DNA of 64,000 nucleotides. It comes from Sphingomonas sp. UBA978. Lineage in GTDB: Bacteria > Pseudomonadota > Alphaproteobacteria > Sphingomonadales > Sphingomonadaceae. The stretch covers positions 1 to 64,000 of the forward strand of contig NZ_DBBS01000018.1 in assembly GCF_002292295.1 (NCBI RefSeq). Direction: 5' to 3'. The position numbers and the translations under genes were made by a program. The notes below the pieces were generated by a model that worked only from the letters and a program-made list of their open reading frames with translations, was not told the origin of the DNA and did no database searches. Every line of letters starts with the position of its first letter. The first letter of the stretch is position 1. Positions 37,353 through 46,130 of the stretch are shown here, piece by piece.

Positions 37353-38147
37353 TCAGCGGTCGTTGGCGCCGACCGCGCGGGGGGCGGCGAAGGCGGCGCT
37401 GAGCCGCGAATGCCGCGTCAGGCTTTCCTGCATGTGGCGCCGCGCCGCCTCGCGCGCGGTGACCGGGTCCATCCGGATGATCGCATCGAGGATCGCCTCA
37501 TGCTCCGCGCGCACCAGCGCGGCATAATCGGCATGCGCCTGCGGCGGCTGGTCGCGCAGATAGAGGTCGCGCGCGGGCACAAGCCGCAGGCCGATGAAGT
37601 CGATGAGGCGGACGTAATAATCGTTCTGCGTCGCGCGGGCGATCCCGGTGTGGAAGTCGCGATCCGCCGCGGCGGCGGCTGCCGCGTCGTCGTGGCAGGC
37701 GTCCATCCGGCGCAGCGCGTCGAGCAGTGCGGTGATGTCGGCGGTGGTGCGCCGGGCCGCGGCATAGGCCGCCATCTCCGCCTCGATCGCGAGCCGCATC
37801 TCCAGCAGCTTGATGACCTCCGACAGTTCGGCCAGTTCATCGGGCATGATCTGGAACGCGCCATAGGCGGCGTTGGACGACACGAAGACGCCCAGCCCCT
37901 GCCGCGACCGGGTCAGTCCGCGCGCGGTCAGCCGCGCCACCGCCTCGCGCACCACGGTGCGGCTGACCCGTTCCTGTTCGGCGATTTCCTTTTGCGTCGG
38001 GAAGCGTGAATCGGGTGGCATCGCGCCCGACTGGATGCGGTCGAGCAGCTTGTCGAACAATCGGTCCGCGAGCGATGGATCCCCTGCCGCCACTGCATTC
38101 CCCTCCCCGCGCTTGTCGTACGACCGCGCCGGAATATCATCGGCCAT
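37353..38147 (-). CDS. GntR-family regulator, FadR/FCD subfamily
   Basis: This repressor-type regulator has a winged helix (LADRLFDKLLDRIQSGAMPPDSRFPTQKEIAEQERVSRTVVREAVARLTARGLTRSRQGLGVFV). An all-helical FCD ligand-binding domain follows (LLEMRLAIEAEMAAYAAARRT, DRDFHTGIARATQNDYYVRLIDFIG, HEAILDAIIRMDPVTAREAARRHMQESL), with Asp/His residues that bind a metal in this fold. ATG 38147 is given, but GTG 38093 is as likely. It has GGGGAGGGG just upstream and leaves the candidate operator 38113-38123 in its leader. It is divergent from the GH105-DUF4861 gene and is the probable regulator of the second pectin locus, with a uronate metabolite as a plausible inducer. Confidence 0.9.
   Translation of the reverse strand: MADDIPARSYDKRGEGNAVAAGDPSLADRLFDKLLDRIQSGAMPPDSRFPTQKEIAEQERVSRTVVREAVARLTARGLTRSRQGLGVFVSSNAAYGAFQIMPDELAELSEVIKLLEMRLAIEAEMAAYAAARRTTADITALLDALRRMDACHDDAAAAAAADRDFHTGIARATQNDYYVRLIDFIGLRLVPARDLYLRDQPPQAHADYAALVRAEHEAILDAIIRMDPVTAREAARRHMQESLTRHSRLSAAFAAPRAVGANDR
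38113..38123. promoter_or_regulatory. Candidate FCD-regulator operator near its own gene
   Basis: TTGTCGTACGA fits TTGTCRTAYAA with one mismatch. It is in the leader if the regulator starts at GTG 38093, and would then allow autoregulation. Confidence 0.35.
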
Positions 38148-38191
38148 CGCCAACGTCCACCAGACCCGCCGGGCGCCGATCGCACGGCAAG

Positions 38192-38202
38192 AAATATGAC
38201 AA
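38192..38202 (-). promoter_or_regulatory. Candidate FCD-regulator operator before GH105-DUF4861
   Basis: On the minus strand this reads TTGTCATATTT, nine or ten of eleven positions shared with the sites at 46066 and 47533. It lies in the divergent gap, 93 bases ahead of the enzyme gene. Confidence 0.4.
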
Positions 38203-38294
38203 CTTCGATTGCAGCCCCCCGGGGCGGGTCATATGGTCCAGGGCGATGACCGGCGACGCGACGATCGCCGGATCCGGACGGAGGGACCCCATTT

Positions 38295-40532
38295 ATGCAC
38301 GCTTCCCGTATCGGCCTGACGGGCGCGATTGCCCTGCTGCTTGGGTCGAGCATTATGGCCGCGCCCCTCGCGGGCGCCCCGCAATCCGCCGCGACGCCGC
38401 GCTTCGACCCTGCGCGCCTGCCCGATCGCGCACAGGTGCTGGCGCTGCTCGATCGCACCGCCGCCGCGCAGATCGCCGCGTTGAAGGCGCAGGGCCTCGA
38501 CCTGCCGACCGCCCACCGGCAGGTAACGACCAACTGGATTTCCGCGACCTTCCTGATCGGGCTCGGGCGGCTGACGCGGGTGTCGGATGCCAGCGGCGGG
38601 CGGCGCTACCTGCGCGACGTCGCCGAGCATTACAATTTCGGGCTGCTGGGGGCGTGGTCCGCGCACAACATGCTGGATGCCGACAATCTCGCGATCGGCG
38701 AGGTCTATCAGGAATTGTACGCCCGGTCCGGCGAGGCGGGCGAGATCGCGCCGCTGCGTGCGCGGCTCGACTATACCGGGCAGTATCTGGGGGTGGAGCC
38801 GGCGCCCAAGCAGCTCGTCTGGTGGTGGGCGGACGCGATGTTCATGGCGCCGCCGGTCTTCGCGCGCGCCGCGGCGCAGCTGCACGACCACAGCTATCTG
38901 ACCGCGATGGATGCCGGCTGGTGGCGCACCTACGACCGGCTATGGTCGAAGGAGCATCGCCTCTATTATCGCGACGAACGCTTCGTCGGGCGCCGGACCG
39001 CGGGCGGCAAGCCGGTATTCTGGGCGCGGGGCAATGGCTGGGTCGTCGCGGGCCTCGCGCGCGTGCTCGACACGATGCCCGCGAAATTCCCCAGCCGGCA
39101 ACGCTATGTCGAGACGTTCACCGCGATGATGGCGGCGCTGGCGCCGTTGCAGCGTGCCGAGGACGGGCTGTGGACCGCCAGCCTGCTCGACCCAGAAGAT
39201 CCGCCGGGACCGGAAACGACGGGCTCCGCCTTCTTCACCTATGCAATGGCGTGGGGGATCAACCATGGCGTGCTCGATCGCGCGACCTGGCTGCCGCGGG
39301 TGCAGCGCGCCTGGGCGGGACTGGCGGGCAAGGTCCAGCCGAACGGCCTGCTCGGTTTCGCGCAGCGGGCCGGCGACCAGCCGGTGCCGTCGACCGCGTC
39401 GGACCATGCGCTGTACGGCAGCGGCGCCTTCCTGCTCGCCGGGCTGGAGGTGATGGACCTTGGCAGGCCGGTCATCACCCTGCCCGTCGCCGAGCCGCAG
39501 CGCGACCCCGCCGGCCCGGCACGCCTGCCGATCGCCCTCGCCCCGCGGCCTGCCGACCCGGCGCGGATCGCCGATTGGGAGCGCGCGATGGCGGAGCGGC
39601 AGGCGATGATCGACCTCGCCTATGATCCCGCGACGGTGGCGCAGGCGGGAGCGGCACCGGCCGGTCCCGATGGCGTCGCCATGCCGAAGATCACGCTGCC
39701 CCTCACCCCGCCGCCGCCCGACCAGCGCGCGGCGCGGGCCAGCGTCGCCTATGCGCCCTACCGGTTCGACGACCTGTTGTGGGAGAACGACCGGACCGCG
39801 CATCGCATCTACGGCCCCGCGCTGCAGCGCGAGGAACCGCCGTCGAGCAGCGCGATCGACGCCTGGGGCAAGCATGTCCCCTGGCCGTTCATGGAACGCC
39901 AGCTGAAGACCGGCAAGCAGCATGACTATCACGGCGAGGGCATCGATTTCTACAATGCCGGCACCACCCGCGGCGCGGGCGGGCTCGGCATCTGGTATGA
40001 CGACAAGCTCTGGGTGTCGCGCAACTGGGCGACATACCGCATCCTCAAGAACGGCCCCGACGCCGCCGATTTCGAGGTCGATTACGCCCCCTGGCCCGTC
40101 GATGTCGTGCGCAAGGTGTGGGAGACGCGGCGGTTCACCTTGCCGGTCGGCACCAACTTCACCCGCATGGTCTCGACGCTGCATTCCGACAAAACGGGGC
40201 CGCTGGTGGTCGGCATCGGCATCCAGAAGAAGCCGACGACGACCACGGCCGGCACCTTCACCGCGGATCGCGCGCGCGGGCGGTTCAGCCTTTGGACGCC
40301 GACCGACGCCGACAAGGGCGCGATGGGGGTCGCGGTGATGGTCGATCCCGGGCAGATCGCCGACGTGGTCGAGGATGCCGACAATTATATCGTGCTGGTC
40401 CGCGTGACGCCCGGCCGGCCGCTGGTCTATTATATGGGCGCGACGTGGAGCAAGAGCCGCGACTTCCACGATCGCGCCACTTGGGACGCCTATGTGATGG
40501 CGCAGAAACCCGACTTCACGCCGCCACGCTGA
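38295..40532 (+). CDS. Exported GH105 (unsaturated uronyl hydrolase) fused to a DUF4861 domain
   Basis: The 745-residue protein has a signal peptide (IGLTGAIALLLGSSIMAAPLAGA). The GH105/GH88-type catalytic domain spans about 35-395 (HYNFGLLGAWSAHNMLDADNLAIGEVYQELY, LVWWWADAMFMAPPVFARAAAQ, PVFWARGNGWVVAGLARVL, GSAFFTYAMAWGINHGVLD). After a Pro-rich joint, a C-terminal domain at about 470-745 looks like DUF4861 (YAPYRFDDLLWENDRTAHRIYGPALQ, HDYHGEGIDFYNAGTTRGAGGLGIWYDDKLWVSRNWATYRIL). DUF4861 is seen with pectin enzymes in other bacteria and has no role that I can assign. The product is probably periplasmic. It follows the divergent GntR gene. Confidence 0.87.
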   Translation: MHASRIGLTGAIALLLGSSIMAAPLAGAPQSAATPRFDPARLPDRAQVLALLDRTAAAQIAALKAQGLDLPTAHRQVTTNWISATFLIGLGRLTRVSDASGGRRYLRDVAEHYNFGLLGAWSAHNMLDADNLAIGEVYQELYARSGEAGEIAPLRARLDYTGQYLGVEPAPKQLVWWWADAMFMAPPVFARAAAQLHDHSYLTAMDAGWWRTYDRLWSKEHRLYYRDERFVGRRTAGGKPVFWARGNGWVVAGLARVLDTMPAKFPSRQRYVETFTAMMAALAPLQRAEDGLWTASLLDPEDPPGPETTGSAFFTYAMAWGINHGVLDRATWLPRVQRAWAGLAGKVQPNGLLGFAQRAGDQPVPSTASDHALYGSGAFLLAGLEVMDLGRPVITLPVAEPQRDPAGPARLPIALAPRPADPARIADWERAMAERQAMIDLAYDPATVAQAGAAPAGPDGVAMPKITLPLTPPPPDQRAARASVAYAPYRFDDLLWENDRTAHRIYGPALQREEPPSSSAIDAWGKHVPWPFMERQLKTGKQHDYHGEGIDFYNAGTTRGAGGLGIWYDDKLWVSRNWATYRILKNGPDAADFEVDYAPWPVDVVRKVWETRRFTLPVGTNFTRMVSTLHSDKTGPLVVGIGIQKKPTTTTAGTFTADRARGRFSLWTPTDADKGAMGVAVMVDPGQIADVVEDADNYIVLVRVTPGRPLVYYMGATWSKSRDFHDRATWDAYVMAQKPDFTPPR

Positions 40533-40540
40533 CATGAAAA

Positions 40541-40566
40541 GGGCGCCGGCATCGCTGCCGGCGCCC
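40541..40566 (-). terminator. Rho-independent terminator of the TonB receptor gene
   Basis: GGGCGCCGGCA and TGCCGGCGCCC form an 11-base perfect stem with a 4-base loop. Read on the minus strand it is followed by TTTT. It lies 25 bases after the receptor stop and between convergent genes. Confidence 0.85.
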
Positions 40567-40590
40567 GAGGCTGCGCGGGGGGAACGCGCG

Positions 40591-43500
40591 TTAGAACTTG
40601 ACCGTGGCACCCGCCGTGAAGGTGCGGCCGAGGCGGGTTTCGAACAGCGTGTCCTGCCGCTTGCTGTCGATATACAGCGTGTTGCGTTCGTCGGTCAGGT
40701 TCTGCGCCTCGAGGATCAGCTTGAAGTTCTCGGTCAGATTGTACGAGGCGGAGGCATCGACGAAGAGCGTCGAGGCATTGGCGCGCACGTCGCTATCGTT
40801 GGCGCCCGACGGGATGCCGCGGTTGAACCGGTCGCGGAAGCTGGCGGTGCTGCGGATGCTGAAGCGCTTGTCCTCGTAATAGAGCGTGCCGCTCGCCGCG
40901 TGCGGCGACAGGTCGATCAGGTCGTCGGTCGTCGTCTGCGTCGGCACGCCATTGGCGCTGGCGAGGATGTAGTTGATCCGCGATTTGACGTAGGTGTAGC
41001 TGCCGAGCACGCCGAGGTTGCGCAGGAAGCCGGGCAGGAAGCGCAGCTGCACCTGCGCGTTGACCTCGACGCCGTTGAGCGGACCGCCCGGCGTGTTGGT
41101 CGAGCGGTTGACGGTGAAGATGTCGGCCGGCGTCGATGGCGTACCGTCGAGCAGCGCATCGGGCAGGCCCAGCGAATTGTACGGCACCTGGCTGGAGATC
41201 GACTGGATGTACGAGCCGATGTTCTTGTGGAAATAGGCAACCGACAGCAGCGAGCCGGGCGCAAAATACCATTCCAGCGCGGCGTCGAAGGTGTTGGCGC
41301 GGATCGGGTCGAGGAACGGATTGTTGACCGTGCCGGTGCGCGTCGCGACGGTGACGCCCGACGTCGGGGTCAGCTGGCCGAGCTCGGGACGCGACATCAC
41401 GCTCGCCGCCGACAGGCGCAGCAGCAGGTCGGGGGTGAGTTCGCCGACGACGTTGATCGAGGGCAGCCAGTCCGAATAGGAGCGGCTGACGTCGCCGCGG
41501 CGCCCCACCGTCGGGAACGGCGCACCGGCCGGCGCGGTGACCGGGATGTAGCCGAACGAATCCTGTTCGGTGTGGACGTAGCGCATGCCCACGTCGCCGC
41601 GGATCGGGATCGGGAACGTGTCCTCGGTGTTGAACGTGGCCATCAGATAGCCGCTCTTGATCCGTTCGCGCACGCCCGAGCGCGCAGCGCCGCATTCGAT
41701 GCCGCAATATTGGAAGCTGTCGAAGCCGAAGGCCTCGCGCCATTTCTTCGAATCGATCGCCGAGAATTCGGCTGGCGCGCCGCCGCCGAGCAATTTGCCG
41801 AAATTGGTGATCTGTTGCGTGATGCTGGCCAGCGTCGTGCCGGCGGGCAGCGCGCGCACCGCGACCTGGCTGGGGATCAGGTTGGCGCCGGTGACCTGGA
41901 AATTGCTCTCGCGGAACTGGCCGCCGGCCTTGAAGGCGAAATTGTCGACCAGATTCCATTCGAGGTTCGCCTCGAACGTCTTGTTGCGGGTGTTCTGGCG
42001 CAGCGGGCGGCCGGCGGTGCTGAAGCCGCCGAGCACGGTGAAATTGCCGTCCGGGCTGGGCGCGTAGCTGAAGTTCGCCGGATTGGCGACGTCGGTGCCG
42101 AAGCCGATCTTCGGGATGTTGCCGCCGTCACGGAAATCGATCGAGAAATTGTCCGCGTCGATGATGTCCATGAACGTCTGCAGACGCAGCGGGCTGTAGA
42201 AACGCGAATTGGAGATGCCGGCGAGCGCGGTCAGCTTCAGCTTGTCGGAGAAGCGATGCTCGATGTTGAGGTTCGCCTGCTTGAAGGTCGAGATGAACTG
42301 ATCGACCAGCCCTTCCGAGCGGATGTCGACGCCGTCGAACAGGCCGTAGGTCAGCGAGCCGAGCGGGTCGAACGCGATGTCGCGCACCGAGGTCATCGGC
42401 TTGCCGCCGTTGGTGGCGGTGCGGCCGAACGAGATCGCGCCGATGTAATTGTCGCGGCGCTCGACGTCGAAGCGCGAATAGAGGCCGTCGAGCGAGATGT
42501 CGGTGTTGACGCCCGGCTTCCACTGCAGCGACAGCGTGCCGCCCATCCGCTCGGCATCCTGTTCGGAATTCACGTAGCGCGGGATGCGCGGCAGGAAGGC
42601 GCCGCCGCCGGGCTGGTTGGTGATGCCGCGCAGGCTCTGGATCGTGTTGTATGCCGCCGTCGTGCTGGTGCGCGGGTTGTTGGTGCTGCAATTCGCCGCA
42701 TTGGTGCCGCGCGCGGCGTTGGTCGCGGGATTCTGCGGCGCGAAGCCGACCGGCGAACAGAAGCCGCCGTCGATATAGGCGGGCAGGATGTTGACCGCGG
42801 AATAGCCGACCTCGCGCAGGTTGCGCTTGCCGTAGGCGAACGAGCCGAGCACGCCCAGCGTCCCGTCGGCGAACTGCTTCGACACCAGCACCGAAGCGCG
42901 CGGATCGACGGTCTTGCTGACCTGGTTGTAGATGCCGCGGCCGGTGGCGGTAAAGACGAAGTCGGTCTTGAAGTCGAGCGGATGCGGCGCCTTCAGGTCG
43001 ACGGTCGCGCCGAGCGATCCCTCCTCGACATCGGCGGACGGCGTCTTGCGCACCGCGAGCGCGGAGAAGATTTCGGTCGGGAAGGCGTTGAAGTCGAAGC
43101 TGCGGCCGGAATTGCCCGCGCCATAGATGTCGGCAGCGCCGGTCTGCGACGTGCCCTCCATGCCGTTGATGCGGACGCGGGTGAAGGACGCGCCGAGGCC
43201 GCGGACCGAGATGTTCTTGCCCTCGCCGCCGTCGCCGCGCGACAGTGCGACGCCCGGAATGCGCTGCATCGATTCTGCGAGGTTGGAATCGGGGAACTTG
43301 CCGATGTCCTCGGCGACGATGCTGTCGACCGCGGCGGTCTCGTTGCGCTTGATATTGATCGCGCTGTTCAGCGACGCGCGGAAGCCGGTGACGACGATGT
43401 CCTGATCTTCACCCGGCAGGGTCGGCGTGGTCGTGCCGGTCGGCGTGTCGGTCGGCGGCGTGACCGGATCGGTGCCGGTCTGCGGCGCGACGGGTGGCGC

Positions 43501-43602
43501 GGTCTGCGCGGCGACCGGCGCGGCGGCGAGCGCGATCCCCATAGCCAGGCCCGACACGGTGCCGCATGCGACCATCGCAACTCGACCGAAAGACGTATTC
43601 AT
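40591..43602 (-). CDS. TonB-dependent receptor, second pectin locus
   Basis: This 1003-residue outer-membrane receptor has a signal peptide (LAMGIALAAAPVAAQ), a Pro/Thr-rich spacer, a TonB-box-like EDQDIVVTGFRASLNSAINIKRN, and the plug SNLAESMQRIPGVALSRGDGGEGKNISVRGLGASFTRVRINGMEG. The long barrel ends RLGRTFTAGATVKF. It lies between GH105-DUF4861 and kduI and would import pectic oligosaccharides. The 151-base leader upstream is AT-rich and contains ATACCAA at 43734-43740, a partial match to the motif at 18860. Confidence 0.93.
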   Translation of the reverse strand: MNTSFGRVAMVACGTVSGLAMGIALAAAPVAAQTAPPVAPQTGTDPVTPPTDTPTGTTTPTLPGEDQDIVVTGFRASLNSAINIKRNETAAVDSIVAEDIGKFPDSNLAESMQRIPGVALSRGDGGEGKNISVRGLGASFTRVRINGMEGTSQTGAADIYGAGNSGRSFDFNAFPTEIFSALAVRKTPSADVEEGSLGATVDLKAPHPLDFKTDFVFTATGRGIYNQVSKTVDPRASVLVSKQFADGTLGVLGSFAYGKRNLREVGYSAVNILPAYIDGGFCSPVGFAPQNPATNAARGTNAANCSTNNPRTSTTAAYNTIQSLRGITNQPGGGAFLPRIPRYVNSEQDAERMGGTLSLQWKPGVNTDISLDGLYSRFDVERRDNYIGAISFGRTATNGGKPMTSVRDIAFDPLGSLTYGLFDGVDIRSEGLVDQFISTFKQANLNIEHRFSDKLKLTALAGISNSRFYSPLRLQTFMDIIDADNFSIDFRDGGNIPKIGFGTDVANPANFSYAPSPDGNFTVLGGFSTAGRPLRQNTRNKTFEANLEWNLVDNFAFKAGGQFRESNFQVTGANLIPSQVAVRALPAGTTLASITQQITNFGKLLGGGAPAEFSAIDSKKWREAFGFDSFQYCGIECGAARSGVRERIKSGYLMATFNTEDTFPIPIRGDVGMRYVHTEQDSFGYIPVTAPAGAPFPTVGRRGDVSRSYSDWLPSINVVGELTPDLLLRLSAASVMSRPELGQLTPTSGVTVATRTGTVNNPFLDPIRANTFDAALEWYFAPGSLLSVAYFHKNIGSYIQSISSQVPYNSLGLPDALLDGTPSTPADIFTVNRSTNTPGGPLNGVEVNAQVQLRFLPGFLRNLGVLGSYTYVKSRINYILASANGVPTQTTTDDLIDLSPHAASGTLYYEDKRFSIRSTASFRDRFNRGIPSGANDSDVRANASTLFVDASASYNLTENFKLILEAQNLTDERNTLYIDSKRQDTLFETRLGRTFTAGATVKF

Positions 43603-43753
43603 TCGTCACTCCCCTTATGCACGGAGTGACCGGGGCCTTAGCGACCCGACAATCCCCTCCGACCCTGAATCATTGTTTTTATGCCACCGGTATCATCGAC
43701 TTTTTCGTGCGTGTAAAGTGGCTTTAGAACATTATACCAACAAGTGGGACAGA
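43603..43753 (-). promoter_or_regulatory. AT-rich promoter region of the TonB receptor
   Basis: This 151-base gap after kduI is notably AT-rich for this genome. On the minus strand it carries TTGTTGGTATAATG (43743-43730), which includes TATAAT as a possible -10 and TTGGTAT, the inverse of ATACCAA. Confidence 0.4.
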
Positions 43754-44593
43754 CTAGCTTAACTGGCAGATATCAAGGACATCCATATCGCCGTAATCCT
43801 GATTCTCACCCGCCATCGCCCAGATGAAGGCATAGGCGCGGGTGCCGGATCCCATGTGGACCGACCAGGGTGGCGAGATCACCGCCTGTCCATCGGACAA
43901 CGCGATATGCCGCAGCGCGTCCGCCTGCCCCATATAATGGAAGATTCGCGCCTCCGGCCCGCCGAGCTCGAAGTAGAAATAGATCTCCGAGCGCCGTTCG
44001 TGGATGTGCGGCGGCATCGTGTTCCAGACCGATCCCGGCTTGAGGATGGTCAGCCCCATCACCAGTTGCGCCGAATCGCAAACGCCCGGAATGATGAGCT
44101 GGAAGATCGACCGGTCGTTCGAATCCTCCAGACTGCCCCGCTCCAGCCGGTTGGCGTCGGCGATCGACAGCTTGCGGGTGGCGAACGCGCGATGCGCCGG
44201 GGCCGAGACGAGGTAGAAGCGCGCACCCGCGCCGTCGAACACGACCTCCGCCGCCCCCATCGTGACGTAGAGGCAGTCCTTGTTGCCGAGATCGAAACGG
44301 GCGCCGTCGACGGTGACGCTGCCTGCGCGCTCCCCGACGTTGATGATCCCGAGTTCGCGCCGCTCGAGGAAGGGATGGCCGGCGGCGGAGGCGGGCTCGA
44401 CCTGATCGGGCAGGCGCACCGGCGCATCGGCGATCTCCACCCCGCCGATCACCATCCGGTCGGCATGCGTATAGTTGAGCAGACAGGCGCCGGGCCGGAA
44501 CAGCGCGTCGATCAGATAGCGGTCGCGCAGGTCGGCGTTGGAGGCGCCCGCCATCATGTCCGGATGCGTGGCGTAATAGGTGCGTTCGAACAT
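43754..44593 (-). CDS. kduI: 5-dehydro-4-deoxy-D-glucuronate isomerase
   Basis: KduI converts 4-deoxy-L-threo-5-hexosulose uronate, the product of unsaturated uronate from pectin, into 3-deoxy-D-glycero-2,5-hexodiulosonate. The 279 residues match the family in length. The zinc ligands fall at the E. coli positions: His196, His198 and Glu203 in PPHIHERRSE, and His246 in PPWSVHMGSG. It has no signal peptide and is cytosolic. The next enzyme, KduD, is not in the window. It follows the secreted GH105 gene by 40 bases on the same strand and is likely co-transcribed with it. Confidence 0.96.
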   Translation of the reverse strand: MFERTYYATHPDMMAGASNADLRDRYLIDALFRPGACLLNYTHADRMVIGGVEIADAPVRLPDQVEPASAAGHPFLERRELGIINVGERAGSVTVDGARFDLGNKDCLYVTMGAAEVVFDGAGARFYLVSAPAHRAFATRKLSIADANRLERGSLEDSNDRSIFQLIIPGVCDSAQLVMGLTILKPGSVWNTMPPHIHERRSEIYFYFELGGPEARIFHYMGQADALRHIALSDGQAVISPPWSVHMGSGTRAYAFIWAMAGENQDYGDMDVLDICQLS

Positions 44594-44633
44594 GCGGGTC
44601 CTTTCGCGAAGATAGCGGGCGGGCGCGCGGCGA

Positions 44634-46010
44634 TCAGCGGAAGATGACGCCCTGCCCGTTGCCGGGCTTCATCGGCGCGCCGTTGCGCAGCATCGCGATC
44701 ACCTCCGCCCCCGCGAGCAGCACCGGGCCATAGCCGTGCGCCGCGCGGACGTGGCGCGGGCGGTAGTAATAGAAAGCGGGATCGAAGCCGACGCCGGTGC
44801 CGACGCAGACATCCTCGACCTCGCCCGCCGCCGACACCTTGGTCGAGACGCCCTGCCAGGCGAGCAGCGCGACGGGCGCATAGGCGCGCCGGTCGATCCA
44901 GCCATGGTTGATCGCGCGCGCGATGGCATAAGCGTACATCGCGCTCGCCGAGGTTTCGAGATAGCTGTCGGGCCGGTCGAGCAGCTGGTGCCACAGGCCG
45001 GTGCCCGATTGCACCCGGGCGAGGCCGGCGACATGCGCCTTGAGCTGCGCCAGCACCGCGGGGCGGCCGGGATGATCGGCGGGCAGCACGTCGAGCAGCT
45101 CGACCATCGCCACCACCGCCCAGCCGTTGGCACGGCCCCAGTGGAAGGCGGGGTGCGGGTCCATCCCCTCCACCCAGCTGTGCATGTACAGCCCCTTGTC
45201 GGCGACGAACATGCGTTGCGAGAATTGCAGGATCTGGCGGACGGCATCGTCGTAATAGCGCCGCTCGCCGGTCAGCGCGCCCATCTGCGCGAGGCCGGGG
45301 ACGCTCATGTAGAGGTCGTCGAGCCACAGGGTGACGGGCAGCGGCCGCTGCCGCGCCAGCGTGCCGTCGGGCATGCGGAACTGGCGGTTGGCGATCCAGT
45401 CGAGATAGACCTGGATCTGCGGCCGGACGTTGCGGTTGGCGAGACCCGCCCGTTGCACCTTGATGAGCGCCGCCGACATCGCGCCGGAATCGTCGAGCCG
45501 GTCGGGCGCGAGCATGTTGCGCACCGGCGTCGCCTCCGCATCCGCCCGGGTCGTGCGATAGCGGGCGGCGACATCGGCGACGAAGTTGACGCGATCGGCG
45601 GCGTAGCGGGTGTAGCGCGCATCGCCCGTCACCTGTCCGGCGAGCAGCGCGCCGGCATAGGTGACGCCCCATTCGTAGCTGGTCAGGCGGAACCCGGGCT
45701 TGAAGACGCTGGCGGGCACCAGCCTGCCGACAGCGACCGGCGTGCCGCGCGCATCCACCATGCCGATCGGCGCCTCCCGCTCGATATAGCCGAGCACGCG
45801 GTCCATCACCGCCTTGATCGCGGTGGCGGACGGGTCGCGATACGGCATCGGATAGGCGGGCGGCAGGCGTGTCGGGGCGTCGCCGACATCGGTCACCGCG
45901 GCGGTGCTGGCAGGCGGCGCGACCGGCACCAGCTGCGCGATGGCGGGCACGGCCAGCAGGGCGGCGGCGATTGCCGCCATGGTCGTCGCGGCTCGATGTG
46001 CGGCAGGCAT
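44634..46010 (-). CDS. Exported GH105-family unsaturated uronyl hydrolase
   Basis: The 458-residue protein has a signal peptide (TTMAAIAAALLAVPAIAQ). The (alpha/alpha)6 catalytic domain shows FRLTSYEWGVTYAGALLA, the Asp pair in VTLWLDDLYMSVPGLAQMG, AFHWGRANGWAVVAMVELL and SYLETSASAMYAYAIARAINHGWID. It is the second signal-bearing GH105 in this locus and would cleave unsaturated galacturonosyl ends in the periplasm. It is divergent from GH28, with a perfect candidate operator between them. Confidence 0.9.
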   Translation of the reverse strand: MPAAHRAATTMAAIAAALLAVPAIAQLVPVAPPASTAAVTDVGDAPTRLPPAYPMPYRDPSATAIKAVMDRVLGYIEREAPIGMVDARGTPVAVGRLVPASVFKPGFRLTSYEWGVTYAGALLAGQVTGDARYTRYAADRVNFVADVAARYRTTRADAEATPVRNMLAPDRLDDSGAMSAALIKVQRAGLANRNVRPQIQVYLDWIANRQFRMPDGTLARQRPLPVTLWLDDLYMSVPGLAQMGALTGERRYYDDAVRQILQFSQRMFVADKGLYMHSWVEGMDPHPAFHWGRANGWAVVAMVELLDVLPADHPGRPAVLAQLKAHVAGLARVQSGTGLWHQLLDRPDSYLETSASAMYAYAIARAINHGWIDRRAYAPVALLAWQGVSTKVSAAGEVEDVCVGTGVGFDPAFYYYRPRHVRAAHGYGPVLLAGAEVIAMLRNGAPMKPGNGQGVIFR

Positions 46011-46065
46011 CGCCCTCTCCCTGTCCCGTCCCTGTCACGGCCGGCTTGCCGCCGGCTCGGTCAGC

Positions 46066-46076
46066 TTGTCGTACAA
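46066..46076. promoter_or_regulatory. Candidate FCD-regulator operator, perfect palindrome
   Basis: TTGTCGTACAA has TTGT/ACAA arms around CGT and fits the TnGTnnnACnA pattern of FadR-subfamily GntR sites. It lies in the GH105/GH28 divergent gap, 56 bases from one start and 55 from the other. Confidence 0.55.
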
Positions 46077-46130
46077 CAGCCGTTCGTTTAGGAAAAGAGC
46101 CTTGCTGCCGAACGCGGCCGGGAGTTGCGA

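Noticed and set aside
40534..43629. A 1031-codon open frame on the plus strand opposite the TonB receptor
   Set aside because: It is rich in Arg/Ala/Asp/Val with no domain or signal peptide and exactly shadows the receptor gene. Long antisense frames are expected at this GC content.
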